From Cytophagales bacterium (GTDB taxonomy: Bacteria; Bacteroidota; Bacteroidia; Cytophagales; Cyclobacteriaceae): a stretch of 64,000 nucleotides of DNA. A program made the translations under genes and the position numbers. Shown one piece after another: positions 19,053-27,703 of this stretch. The stretch covers positions 1 through 64,000 of the forward strand of contig JAFLBR010000003.1 of assembly GCA_017303795.1 (NCBI GenBank). The letters run 5' to 3'. The notes beneath the pieces are model-generated. The model worked only from the letters and a program-made list of their open reading frames with translations. It was not told the origin of the DNA and did not search any database. How positions within the stretch are numbered: the first letter of the stretch is position 1; every line of letters starts with the position of its first letter.

Positions 19053-20174
19053 ATGTCCGACTTTATCGAGAAAACCAAAACCATCAATCTTGAATTGGCC
19101 TGCAAAGAGTGTGGGGCATTATTGAAATTTCAGCCGGGTACTAATCATTTAACCTGCGAATACTGCGGAACCAAAAATGAAATTGCACAGCCGCAGACCA
19201 CACCATCGGAAGTTCGAGAAAACAGCCTCGAAGATTTTCTTGCGAAAGAAGTTGAGCAAGATGAAAAGATTGAAGTGGTTACTGTAAAGTGCGATGGCTG
19301 TCATGGCATCAACACGTTCGATCCAAAAACGGTATCAGACAAATGTGCATTTTGTGGTTCGCCTCTGGTGATTAAAAGTGCCAGCACTTCTAAAATGCAT
19401 CGGCCAGAATATGTATTGCCTTTTGGTATTGATTTACAAAAAGCTATTCAGGAATTTAAGAAATGGATTGGTGGACTTTGGTTTGCGCCAGGCGATTTGG
19501 CAAAGTATGCCGATGCACCCCGAAGTATGAATGGTGTTTACATTCCGTATTGGACTTTTGATTGTTCAACCGATACCCGTTACAGCGGACAGCGCGGTGA
19601 AGATTATCACGTAACCGAAAATTACACCACCACCGAAAATGGCCAAACCGTTACCCGACAAAGGCAGGTAACCAAAACACGTTGGTACTCTGCATCGGGT
19701 AGCGTGAATAATACATTCGATGATTTATTAATTGAAGCGAGCGGTTCGCTCGATAAAAAAATTCTGCGCACACTTGAACCCTGGGATTTAAAAAATTTAG
19801 TAGAGTATAACGATAAATACCTGAGCGGCTTTCGTACAGAAACCTTTGCATTAGAATTACGACCCGCTTATCAGGAAGCCAAAGGCCGGATGGAACCCGA
19901 GATTGAATCCACCATCCGCAGAGATATTGGTGGCGACAGGCAAATGATTCACTCCGTAAGCACTACTTATCACAATCCGACTTTTAAGCATGTTCTCTTA
20001 CCCGTTTGGGTAAGTGCCTATCGGTATAACAACAAGGTTTATCAGTTTATTATTAATGCGCGCACAGGCGAGGTGCAGGGTCAGCGGCCTTACAGCACGG
20101 CTAAAATTGTGATGGCGGTGTTGGGTGGCATTGCCTTGATTACTACACTTTACTTCTTGTTCAGCCAGAGCTGA
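19053..20174 (+). CDS. Zinc-ribbon membrane protein (TFIIB-type ribbon, YdjG-like)
   Basis: 373 residues. Two zinc ribbons lie at the N-terminus: Cys pairs in LACKECGALL with CEYCGTKN (about 16-42), and VKCDGCHG with CAFCGSPL (about 76-100). A soluble middle region contains a Thr/Tyr-rich beta stretch, and the chain ends in a single helix (about 349-368, VMAVLGGIALITTLYFLF). It is therefore a tail-anchored cytoplasmic protein. It pairs with the preceding SPFH gene, as YdjG pairs with YdjI. It is sometimes misnamed as a helicase or primosomal protein; no helicase motif is present. Confidence 0.75.
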   Translation: MSDFIEKTKTINLELACKECGALLKFQPGTNHLTCEYCGTKNEIAQPQTTPSEVRENSLEDFLAKEVEQDEKIEVVTVKCDGCHGINTFDPKTVSDKCAFCGSPLVIKSASTSKMHRPEYVLPFGIDLQKAIQEFKKWIGGLWFAPGDLAKYADAPRSMNGVYIPYWTFDCSTDTRYSGQRGEDYHVTENYTTTENGQTVTRQRQVTKTRWYSASGSVNNTFDDLLIEASGSLDKKILRTLEPWDLKNLVEYNDKYLSGFRTETFALELRPAYQEAKGRMEPEIESTIRRDIGGDRQMIHSVSTTYHNPTFKHVLLPVWVSAYRYNNKVYQFIINARTGEVQGQRPYSTAKIVMAVLGGIALITTLYFLFSQS

Positions 20175-20358
20175 CAAAAACTGTGTCTACACTTTAAAGT
20201 CAGGTCAGTTCTTTCTACTCAAGCCAAGTATTTTTGACCGAATTCGGACGGGCACGTTCGCATGTGGCCGGAGGTGAATTGGTAAATCATTGAAATCAGT
20301 GTAGAAAGTCCCTTTTTTAACTGGCACTGAATTAGAATACTACAGGCGAAATACCTTT

Positions 20359-22734
20359 TTGCCTATGTTCCGGAATTATTTCAAAATTGCCATCCGCAGT
20401 CTTTTAAAAAACCGCGGATATTCATTTGTAAACATCGGAGGGCTTGCTGTAGGCCTCGCATCATCCATTCTTATTTTTCTGTGGATTGCCGATGAATATT
20501 CATTCGATAAGTTTCATTCTAACTACGATAATATCTACCAGCTTTACCAAAGCTCAGAGTGGAACATGGGCCATATCGGTACCGGTCAGGCTATGCCCTA
20601 TCCCATGAAAGAAATTCTTCCGCCCAAGGCGAGCCAGGTAGAATACATCTGCATTACCAATTGGGGCGAAGGCAACATGTTGCAGGTAGGTGAAAACCGA
20701 CTGAATAAATTCGGGCGGTGTGTATCAGAAGAGTTCCTGAAGATGTTCAGCTTTCCGTTAATTGAAGGCGATGCGAATAGTGCGCTTACCGATCCATCTT
20801 CCATTATCATTACACAATCCACTGCTACAGCTTTTTTTGGAGATGAAGATCCAATCGGAAAAATAATACGCGTGGATAATGATCGCGATCAGAAAGTTAC
20901 CGGAGTGATTGCCGATGTTCCAAAGAACTCAGCATTCCGGTTCGACTACCTTTTACCTTTTTCATTTTATGAAGCCACCCAACCGTGGGTAAAACGAGCA
21001 ATAAATAATTGGGATAACAACTCTTTCCAGATGTATGTGCAATTGCGCGATGGTGCTACTGAAGCGGAAACCAACGAAGCCATTAAGGATATCATTAAAG
21101 AGAACAACGCGAAAGCGCCAACAGCCAAATTGTTTTTACACCCCATGAGCAAGTGGCGGCTACATGCAAATTTTGAAGAAGGTGTAAACACTGGGGGGTT
21201 AATTGATTATGTACGTTTGTTTACAGCCATTGCCATTTTTGTTTTGGTGATAGCCTGCATCAATTTTATGAATCTGGCCACCGCACGTAGCGAGAGTCGT
21301 GCAAAAGAAGTGGGCATTCGCAAAAGCATAGGCTCCAAAAGAAAAGAACTTGTACTTCAGTTTTTGGGCGAATCTGTTGCCATTACTATGCTTGCCTTTA
21401 TTTTAGCAGTTGCCATTGTTGAACTGCTTCTCCCCGCTTACAATATTCTGGTAAACAAAAATATTTCGATAAACTATGCCAATGGTTTGATCTGGTTTGC
21501 GGCCATTACATTGATTTTAATTATTGGATTATTTACTGGAAGCTACCCGGCATTTTATTTATCTGGCTTTAAACCGGTAGAAGTTTTAAAAGGAAAACTG
21601 AATGCTGCCAAAGGTGGAAGCACTCCGCGTAGAATTTTGGTAGTGCTACAATTCACAACCAGCATTGCCCTGATTATTGGTACAATAATCATTTACCAAC
21701 AGATTACCCATGTAAAAAATCGCGACATGGGTTACGATCGGGAGAACCTGATCCAAGTGTGGACCAACAGCGAACTGGAAACTAATTTTCAAACGGTGCG
21801 TGAAGAATTAGTACGCACCGGTGCAGTACTATCGGTTTGCAAAAGCAACAGTCCGGTTACCACTATTTTTTCGAGCAACGAGGTAAAATGGCAAGGCATG
21901 CCGGGCGATACACGCGTGGCGTTTAGCACTATTGCTACTGAATATGATTACACCCAAACGATGGGTGTTAAAATGATTATGGGCCGCGACTTCTCGCGCG
22001 ACTTTCCCAGTGACTCGAGTGCCGTTGTTATCAATGAAGCTGCATTGAAAATGATTGGGTTCAGCGATCCAATCGGTGAAAAATTAGAATGGGGAGGTAA
22101 CCAATATGAAATTATCGGTGTTATGCAGGATATGGTTATGGCCGATGCTGTTGCTGAAGTACAACCGCTTTCTATGTTTTTAATACCATACTGGAGCAGC
22201 ACCATTACTATCCGCTTAAGCAAAACAAATGATTTAACGGGGGCATTGGCTCGCGTAGAAGAAGTTTTCAAAAAACATAATCCAAATTATCCGTTCGAGT
22301 ATCAGTTTACCGATGAACTCTTTAACAGGAAGTTTGCCAACCTGAATTTAATTACGCGGGTGGCCGGAATCTTTGCAGGTCTTGCTATTGCTATTACATG
22401 TTTAGGATTATTGGGACTTGCTGCATTTACTGCCGAACAACGCACCAAAGAAATGGGCATTCGTAAAGTGCTTGGCGCCAGTGTTTCGGGTCTGGTGCTT
22501 TTAATCGCAAAAGATTTTACCCGATTAGTTTTAGTAGCCTTTGTGTTTGCAACGCCATTGGCCTGGTGGTATCTCAATGGTTTTTTACAACGTTACGACT
22601 ATCGGATTGAAATGGGCTATTGGGTTTTTGGATTGGTAGGTGCGTTTGCCTTACTACTTACTGTGCTTATTGTAAGTACCCAGACATTAAGAGCTGCTAT
22701 GGCAAATCCAACTAAAAGTTTGAGGAGTGAATAA
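20359..22734 (+). CDS. MacB/FtsX-type ABC permease, first of four
   Basis: 791 residues. A helix near 20-42, a periplasmic MacB_PCD domain (about 50-275), three helices (about 285-400), a central helix (about 425-445), a second periplasmic domain, and three C-terminal helices (about 670-785). Each FtsX half carries the cytoplasmic motif before its coupling helix: VGIRKSIGSKRKELV and MGIRKVLGASVSGLV. The double-domain architecture is the large permease type common in Bacteroidota. No ATPase or fusion protein is adjacent. It lies 10 bp from the next permease and is most like the fourth one. Substrate unknown. Confidence 0.9.
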   Translation: MPMFRNYFKIAIRSLLKNRGYSFVNIGGLAVGLASSILIFLWIADEYSFDKFHSNYDNIYQLYQSSEWNMGHIGTGQAMPYPMKEILPPKASQVEYICITNWGEGNMLQVGENRLNKFGRCVSEEFLKMFSFPLIEGDANSALTDPSSIIITQSTATAFFGDEDPIGKIIRVDNDRDQKVTGVIADVPKNSAFRFDYLLPFSFYEATQPWVKRAINNWDNNSFQMYVQLRDGATEAETNEAIKDIIKENNAKAPTAKLFLHPMSKWRLHANFEEGVNTGGLIDYVRLFTAIAIFVLVIACINFMNLATARSESRAKEVGIRKSIGSKRKELVLQFLGESVAITMLAFILAVAIVELLLPAYNILVNKNISINYANGLIWFAAITLILIIGLFTGSYPAFYLSGFKPVEVLKGKLNAAKGGSTPRRILVVLQFTTSIALIIGTIIIYQQITHVKNRDMGYDRENLIQVWTNSELETNFQTVREELVRTGAVLSVCKSNSPVTTIFSSNEVKWQGMPGDTRVAFSTIATEYDYTQTMGVKMIMGRDFSRDFPSDSSAVVINEAALKMIGFSDPIGEKLEWGGNQYEIIGVMQDMVMADAVAEVQPLSMFLIPYWSSTITIRLSKTNDLTGALARVEEVFKKHNPNYPFEYQFTDELFNRKFANLNLITRVAGIFAGLAIAITCLGLLGLAAFTAEQRTKEMGIRKVLGASVSGLVLLIAKDFTRLVLVAFVFATPLAWWYLNGFLQRYDYRIEMGYWVFGLVGAFALLLTVLIVSTQTLRAAMANPTKSLRSE

Positions 22735-22744
22735 ATAATATCTT

Positions 22745-25177
22745 ATGCTTAAAAATTTCTTTAAAACAGCCTGGCGTAATATTGTTCGCCATAAAACTTA
22801 TTCCATTATAAATTTTATAGGACTTACGTGCGGGCTTACATTAGCGCTACTCATTTTTGCATACGTACGCAGTGAACTGAGTTACGATAAATTTCACACC
22901 AACTCCGACAGGCTTTATCGTTTTGGCTATACCGTGCCAAACGGTTTACAGATTGCCAGTGTTCCACCGCCCATTGCCGTTACCTTAAAAGAATTTTTCC
23001 CACAAGTAGATGAAGTAGCGCGTGTGTATGGCCGTAATGTGAGCATCTCTATGGAAGGTGAAACTACAGCCTTCGAAGAAACCAATGTATTCTTTGCTGA
23101 TTCAGCATTTGCCAAAATGTTCACGCTTGAGTTTGTAAAGGGTAATCCCGCGCGCGCACTTTACGATAAATACACCGTACTCATTAACGAAGAAATGGCC
23201 ACCAAATATTTTGGGGATAAAAATCCAATTGGCGAGTCGTTGATATTCTCTGGCCGACATCCTTTCAAAGTAATTGGTGTAGTAAAAGATTTTCCTGAAA
23301 ACTCGCACTTGCGATTTAACATGTTGGCTACGTACGATGATATGTACGAACTGGAAGACGAACAAACCGAAGCCGTGCTGCGCAACAACTTCGCTCAGAA
23401 TTTTGTAATCAGCCATTCTTATACCTATGTATTGCTGAAAGCTGGTGAAGCATACACTACCATTAACGACCAGATGGATGCCTTCGTAAAAAAGTATGCG
23501 CATCCTAAACTTCAGATCGGGCAAAAGTTTGCGTTAACGCCCGTAACCGATCTGCATTTAAAGAGTGAGTTTATGGGCGAGCCCACACCTACCAACTCCA
23601 TGACCAACATTTACATTTTTATAGCAGCGGGATTACTTACGCTATTGATTGCATGTATCAACTATATTAACCTGAGCACGGCTCAATCGCTTACGCGGAT
23701 CAAAGAAATCGGGATTAGAAAAATTCTGGGTTCAATGAAATCGCAACTCATTGTGCAGTTTCTGGCTGAGAGTTTTCTATTCTGCCTGATTGCCCTTACC
23801 ATAAGTTACATGGCTCTTGAGTTTACATTGCCATTGCTCAATCAGCTTACCGGTAAGCATTTGGCCTTCACTACTTCCGTAGATGCAATTATGATAGCAC
23901 TTTCGTTGCTTCTATTATTGATCATCACTTTATTGGCCGGAGGTTATCCAGCATACTTTGTCACACAGTTTCAATCGGTGGGCGCACTTAAAGGTGCAAA
24001 CACCGGGCAAGGCAGTCAGTTGATGCGCAAAACTTTGGTAGTGGTTCAACTCACCATTGCCTGTACATTGCTTTCAGGATCAATACTTATCATCAGGCAG
24101 TTGGATTATCTGCAAAGCCGGCCGCTTGGTTTTAATCGCGAGCATGTAATTAACATTCCATTGTATAGCCAAAACCTGAATGGACATTTTCAACAGGCTG
24201 ATTCTACCTTTAATCAACGTTTGCAAACCTTACGGGATTTGATTGAAGCGCAAAGTGGTATTCTACATACAACGCTTTCGCAAGGAACTCCCGGCAATGG
24301 TGCTATTTACAGAGGCACTATTCCAGAAGGTTTTTCTGCTGAAGAAAATTTGTTTGTAGCAAACATGTCGGTTGATTATGATTTTCTTTCTGTTTATGGA
24401 ATGGAGATAATAGCCGGAAGAAGTTTTAGCCGCGACTATGGAACCGATTTAAAAGAAGCATTCATTGTTAACGAAGCGGCTGTAAAACAATTTAACTGGG
24501 GCACGCCCGAAGAAGCACTCGGCAAAACCATTAACCGCGAAGGAAAAAACGGAAAGGTAATTGGCGTGGTGAAAGACTTTAACTTTACTGCGCTCACCAC
24601 TCCCATCTCCGGGCTTGTGGCCTCGTTAGATCCCAATCAATACAACACACTCTCCATTAAATTTGAAAACGCTAATGTAGAGAGTACCATTCAAAAAATT
24701 GAAAAAGAATGGAATACCCTGTTTCCTGAAAAAGCGTTTCAATATTCCTTTCTAACGGAACAACTTAATCAGCAATACGCCAACTTTCAGAATTTTGGCA
24801 AGATCATTCAATCGTTTAGCGGAATAGCCATTTTGATTTCATGCCTTGGGGTTTATGGTTTGGTGCTATTTATTGTACAACGAAAAGTAAAAGAGATTGG
24901 GGTGCGCAAAGTATTGGGTGCAAATGTATCTTCCATACTCATGTTGATTTACAAAGACTTTGCACTCTTACTTGTACTTGGTTTTGTATTCGCTGTACCC
25001 GCCTCGTATTATTTTCTACAACAATGGCTTACCAATTTTACGTATAGAATTGACATTGGATTTTTAACATATGTCATTAGTTTTATTATTATCCTACTAA
25101 TCGTTTCTATTACCATCAGCTATCAGGCTTTGCGTGCTGCGCAAGCTAACCCAGTAAAAAGTTTAAGAAGCGAATAA
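22745..25177 (+). CDS. MacB/FtsX-type ABC permease, second of four
   Basis: 810 residues with the same eight-helix, two-periplasmic-domain plan as its neighbours. It begins MLKNFFKTAWRNIVRHKTYS. The coupling motifs are IGIRKILGSMKSQLI and IGVRKVLGANVSSIL, and the chain ends NPVKSLRSE, an ending nearly shared by all four copies. The gaps are 10 bp upstream and 19 bp downstream, so it is inside one operon. Its second periplasmic domain differs clearly from that of the first copy, suggesting different ligands or partners. No ATPase is encoded nearby. Confidence 0.9.
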   Translation: MLKNFFKTAWRNIVRHKTYSIINFIGLTCGLTLALLIFAYVRSELSYDKFHTNSDRLYRFGYTVPNGLQIASVPPPIAVTLKEFFPQVDEVARVYGRNVSISMEGETTAFEETNVFFADSAFAKMFTLEFVKGNPARALYDKYTVLINEEMATKYFGDKNPIGESLIFSGRHPFKVIGVVKDFPENSHLRFNMLATYDDMYELEDEQTEAVLRNNFAQNFVISHSYTYVLLKAGEAYTTINDQMDAFVKKYAHPKLQIGQKFALTPVTDLHLKSEFMGEPTPTNSMTNIYIFIAAGLLTLLIACINYINLSTAQSLTRIKEIGIRKILGSMKSQLIVQFLAESFLFCLIALTISYMALEFTLPLLNQLTGKHLAFTTSVDAIMIALSLLLLLIITLLAGGYPAYFVTQFQSVGALKGANTGQGSQLMRKTLVVVQLTIACTLLSGSILIIRQLDYLQSRPLGFNREHVINIPLYSQNLNGHFQQADSTFNQRLQTLRDLIEAQSGILHTTLSQGTPGNGAIYRGTIPEGFSAEENLFVANMSVDYDFLSVYGMEIIAGRSFSRDYGTDLKEAFIVNEAAVKQFNWGTPEEALGKTINREGKNGKVIGVVKDFNFTALTTPISGLVASLDPNQYNTLSIKFENANVESTIQKIEKEWNTLFPEKAFQYSFLTEQLNQQYANFQNFGKIIQSFSGIAILISCLGVYGLVLFIVQRKVKEIGVRKVLGANVSSILMLIYKDFALLLVLGFVFAVPASYYFLQQWLTNFTYRIDIGFLTYVISFIIILLIVSITISYQALRAAQANPVKSLRSE

Positions 25178-25196
25178 TCGCAAAAACAAAAATTCC

Positions 25197-27623
25197 ATGC
25201 TCAAGCATTATATCACACTCGCATTCCGAAATCTTTGGCGTAACAAGTTTCATAGCGCTATCAATATTTTTGGATTGGCTATTGGTATCAGTGCTTGCCT
25301 GGTAATTTTTTTATTGGTTCGTTTTGAGCTGAGTTACAATAAAGGTTTTACCGGTTACGAACACATTTATAGAATTCACTCGTCCTTTTCAGGATTATTC
25401 TCAGGCCTTAATCGCGGAGCGCCAACGGCAACCGCACCTTACATCAAAGAAAATTTTAAAGGCGTTGAGGCAGTAACACATTTTCATACTTACTCTGCAA
25501 CTGTAAAAGCGGCCAGTGGTGCTCAACAAGATTTCGGCAACCAAGATAAACTGGCATTAACATCACCCGATTACTTTAAAGTTTTTTATTCTTACCAATG
25601 GTTGGCCGGTAATCCTGAGCAATCACTTTCTCAACCACATCAGGTGGTGCTTACTGATGAAAAGGCTAAACTTTATTTTGGTGTATTGCCGGTTGAACAA
25701 TACCTGAACAAAGAGTTATTCTATCGCGATTCACTCCGGCTCACGGTTTCGGGAGTAGTAGCCAAACTTCCTTTCAATACCGATCTGGAGATAACAGACT
25801 TCATCAGTTTCGCCACTATCGAATCTTCGTGGCTCAAGAAAAGCTATGGCCGAGTGGACTGGAGTAGTGTGAATAGCAGTTCGCAAGTATTCATTAAGAA
25901 AGATGCAAACTCTTCGCACGGTGACATTGAAGCGCAATTGCCATTGTTGGCCGCACGCTATAAAGAAAAAAGTACGTGGGATGCTGAGAATAAATTTAAT
26001 CTACAGCCGCTGGCCGATTTACATTACAATGCTGGCTCAGGCATTTTTGATTTCAGTCGCGAGCCAGCACACATTCCCACGCTTACCACACTTTCTATTG
26101 TAGCTATTCTGTTGTTGTTAATTGGTTGCATCAATTTCATTAACCTGGAAACTGCACAAGCCGTACGCAGAGCAAAAGAAGTAGGTGTGCGCAAAGTAAT
26201 GGGCAGTGACAGAATCAGATTGGTAGTACAATTTATTTCTGAAAGCACCTTGATCGCTTTGTTTAGTTTGTTGCTGACCTTACCCTTTACGGAGGCCGGA
26301 TTACTTTTCTTCTCTGAATTTATTCCGGCCGGAGTAACTTTTAGTATTATTGAAGTCCTTCCCTTTCTGATCGCAATATTAGTTGTGGTTGGAATCTTAG
26401 CTGGTGCCTATCCGGCCTTTGTGTTGTCATCATTTTTGCCGGCATTGGCTTTAAAAAATTCTGCCTTTGCCAACAGTTCACAAAGTCGATCAGCCTATCT
26501 GCGAAAAGCGTTGATTGTTTTTCAATTTACGTTTGCACAGATTTTAATTATCGGCACATTGGTGGTGGGCTGGCAAATTCGTTTTATCCTAAACAAAGAC
26601 CTTGGCTTTAGTAAAGAGGCTGTTATTTATTTCGATACTCCGTGGTGGGAGAAATCTGAGAAGATAGAATTGCTCAAAAACGAAATCAGAACGTTGAGCG
26701 ATGTGAAAGATTTTTCAATGAGCGATGCTCCGCCTTCAGCCAACGGATGGAGTTCGTCCACACTTGAACATAAAAACAAAACCGGTGTAAGCAAAGTGAA
26801 TACCTTCCGAAAAAACGGAGATCCGGCATACATCAACTTCTATAATATTAACCTGCTTGCCGGAAGAAATCTGCTGGAATCAGATACCGTAAAAGAATTA
26901 TTGATTAACGAAACACTGCTTAAAAATTTAGGTTTCGATTCGCCCGAGCAAGCCATTGGCGAAGTTGTTTCCTTCAACAATGCGCAGTTACCCATTGTTG
27001 GGGTGGTGAAAGACTTTCACATTCAATCCATGCACAACTCCATTGAGCCGGTAGTGTTGGGCTGCGAAAACAAACACTTCAGTTGCTTTAACCTTCGCTT
27101 CCATACGACTGCTGATGAAGACTTAAAAACCAGCATAACTAAAATTGAAGCCGCCTGGAAAAAAATCTATCCCGATGCTCCGTTCTCCTATTCGTTTCTG
27201 GATGATACCGTTAAAAACTTTTATCAGACTGAACAACGGATTTCTAAACTTATCAATACCGCCACGCTTTTTGCTATTTTCATTTCATGCCTTGGGCTTT
27301 TCGGGTTAGCGTCCTACAGCACTACGCAACGCACCAAAGAAATCGGCATTCGTAAAGTGCTGGGTGCATCGGTACAACAAATTACCTTACTACTTTCGCG
27401 CGAGTTTCTGGTGTTTGTCTTTATTGCGTTTATACTTGCCGTGCCCGTTGCTGTTTGGGGGTCCAATCTCTGGCTAAAAGGTTATGCCTACCATATTGAA
27501 TTAAGTGTTTGGATGTTTGTGGCAGCTGCCGTAGCCGCACTTGCGGTGGCTTTTATTACCATCAGCATTAAAACTATTCGGGCCGCACAAAGTAATCCGG
27601 TAGATAGCCTGCGGCACGAATAA
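25197..27623 (+). CDS. MacB/FtsX-type ABC permease, third of four
   Basis: 808 residues, same domain plan. It starts MLKHYITLAFRNLWRNKFHS, with coupling motifs VGVRKVMGSDRIRLV and IGIRKVLGASVQQIT and the end NPVDSLRHE. The periplasmic domains are the most divergent of the four. The 80-bp gap to the fourth permease is the largest in the array and contains no clear terminator, so a secondary promoter there is possible. Substrate unknown. Confidence 0.9.
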   Translation: MLKHYITLAFRNLWRNKFHSAINIFGLAIGISACLVIFLLVRFELSYNKGFTGYEHIYRIHSSFSGLFSGLNRGAPTATAPYIKENFKGVEAVTHFHTYSATVKAASGAQQDFGNQDKLALTSPDYFKVFYSYQWLAGNPEQSLSQPHQVVLTDEKAKLYFGVLPVEQYLNKELFYRDSLRLTVSGVVAKLPFNTDLEITDFISFATIESSWLKKSYGRVDWSSVNSSSQVFIKKDANSSHGDIEAQLPLLAARYKEKSTWDAENKFNLQPLADLHYNAGSGIFDFSREPAHIPTLTTLSIVAILLLLIGCINFINLETAQAVRRAKEVGVRKVMGSDRIRLVVQFISESTLIALFSLLLTLPFTEAGLLFFSEFIPAGVTFSIIEVLPFLIAILVVVGILAGAYPAFVLSSFLPALALKNSAFANSSQSRSAYLRKALIVFQFTFAQILIIGTLVVGWQIRFILNKDLGFSKEAVIYFDTPWWEKSEKIELLKNEIRTLSDVKDFSMSDAPPSANGWSSSTLEHKNKTGVSKVNTFRKNGDPAYINFYNINLLAGRNLLESDTVKELLINETLLKNLGFDSPEQAIGEVVSFNNAQLPIVGVVKDFHIQSMHNSIEPVVLGCENKHFSCFNLRFHTTADEDLKTSITKIEAAWKKIYPDAPFSYSFLDDTVKNFYQTEQRISKLINTATLFAIFISCLGLFGLASYSTTQRTKEIGIRKVLGASVQQITLLLSREFLVFVFIAFILAVPVAVWGSNLWLKGYAYHIELSVWMFVAAAVAALAVAFITISIKTIRAAQSNPVDSLRHE

Positions 27624-27703
27624 CTTTTTTTGAAGAAACATAGATTTTCGGCAAACCATTTTGAGGTTTTATCCTTTATATTGAAAGCTTTCTTATTTCG
27701 CCT

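Noticed and set aside
20330-20358. TGGCAC upstream of the first permease as a sigma-54 promoter
   Set aside because: The -24-like TGGCAC is present at about 20323, but the required GC pair at the -12 position is missing.
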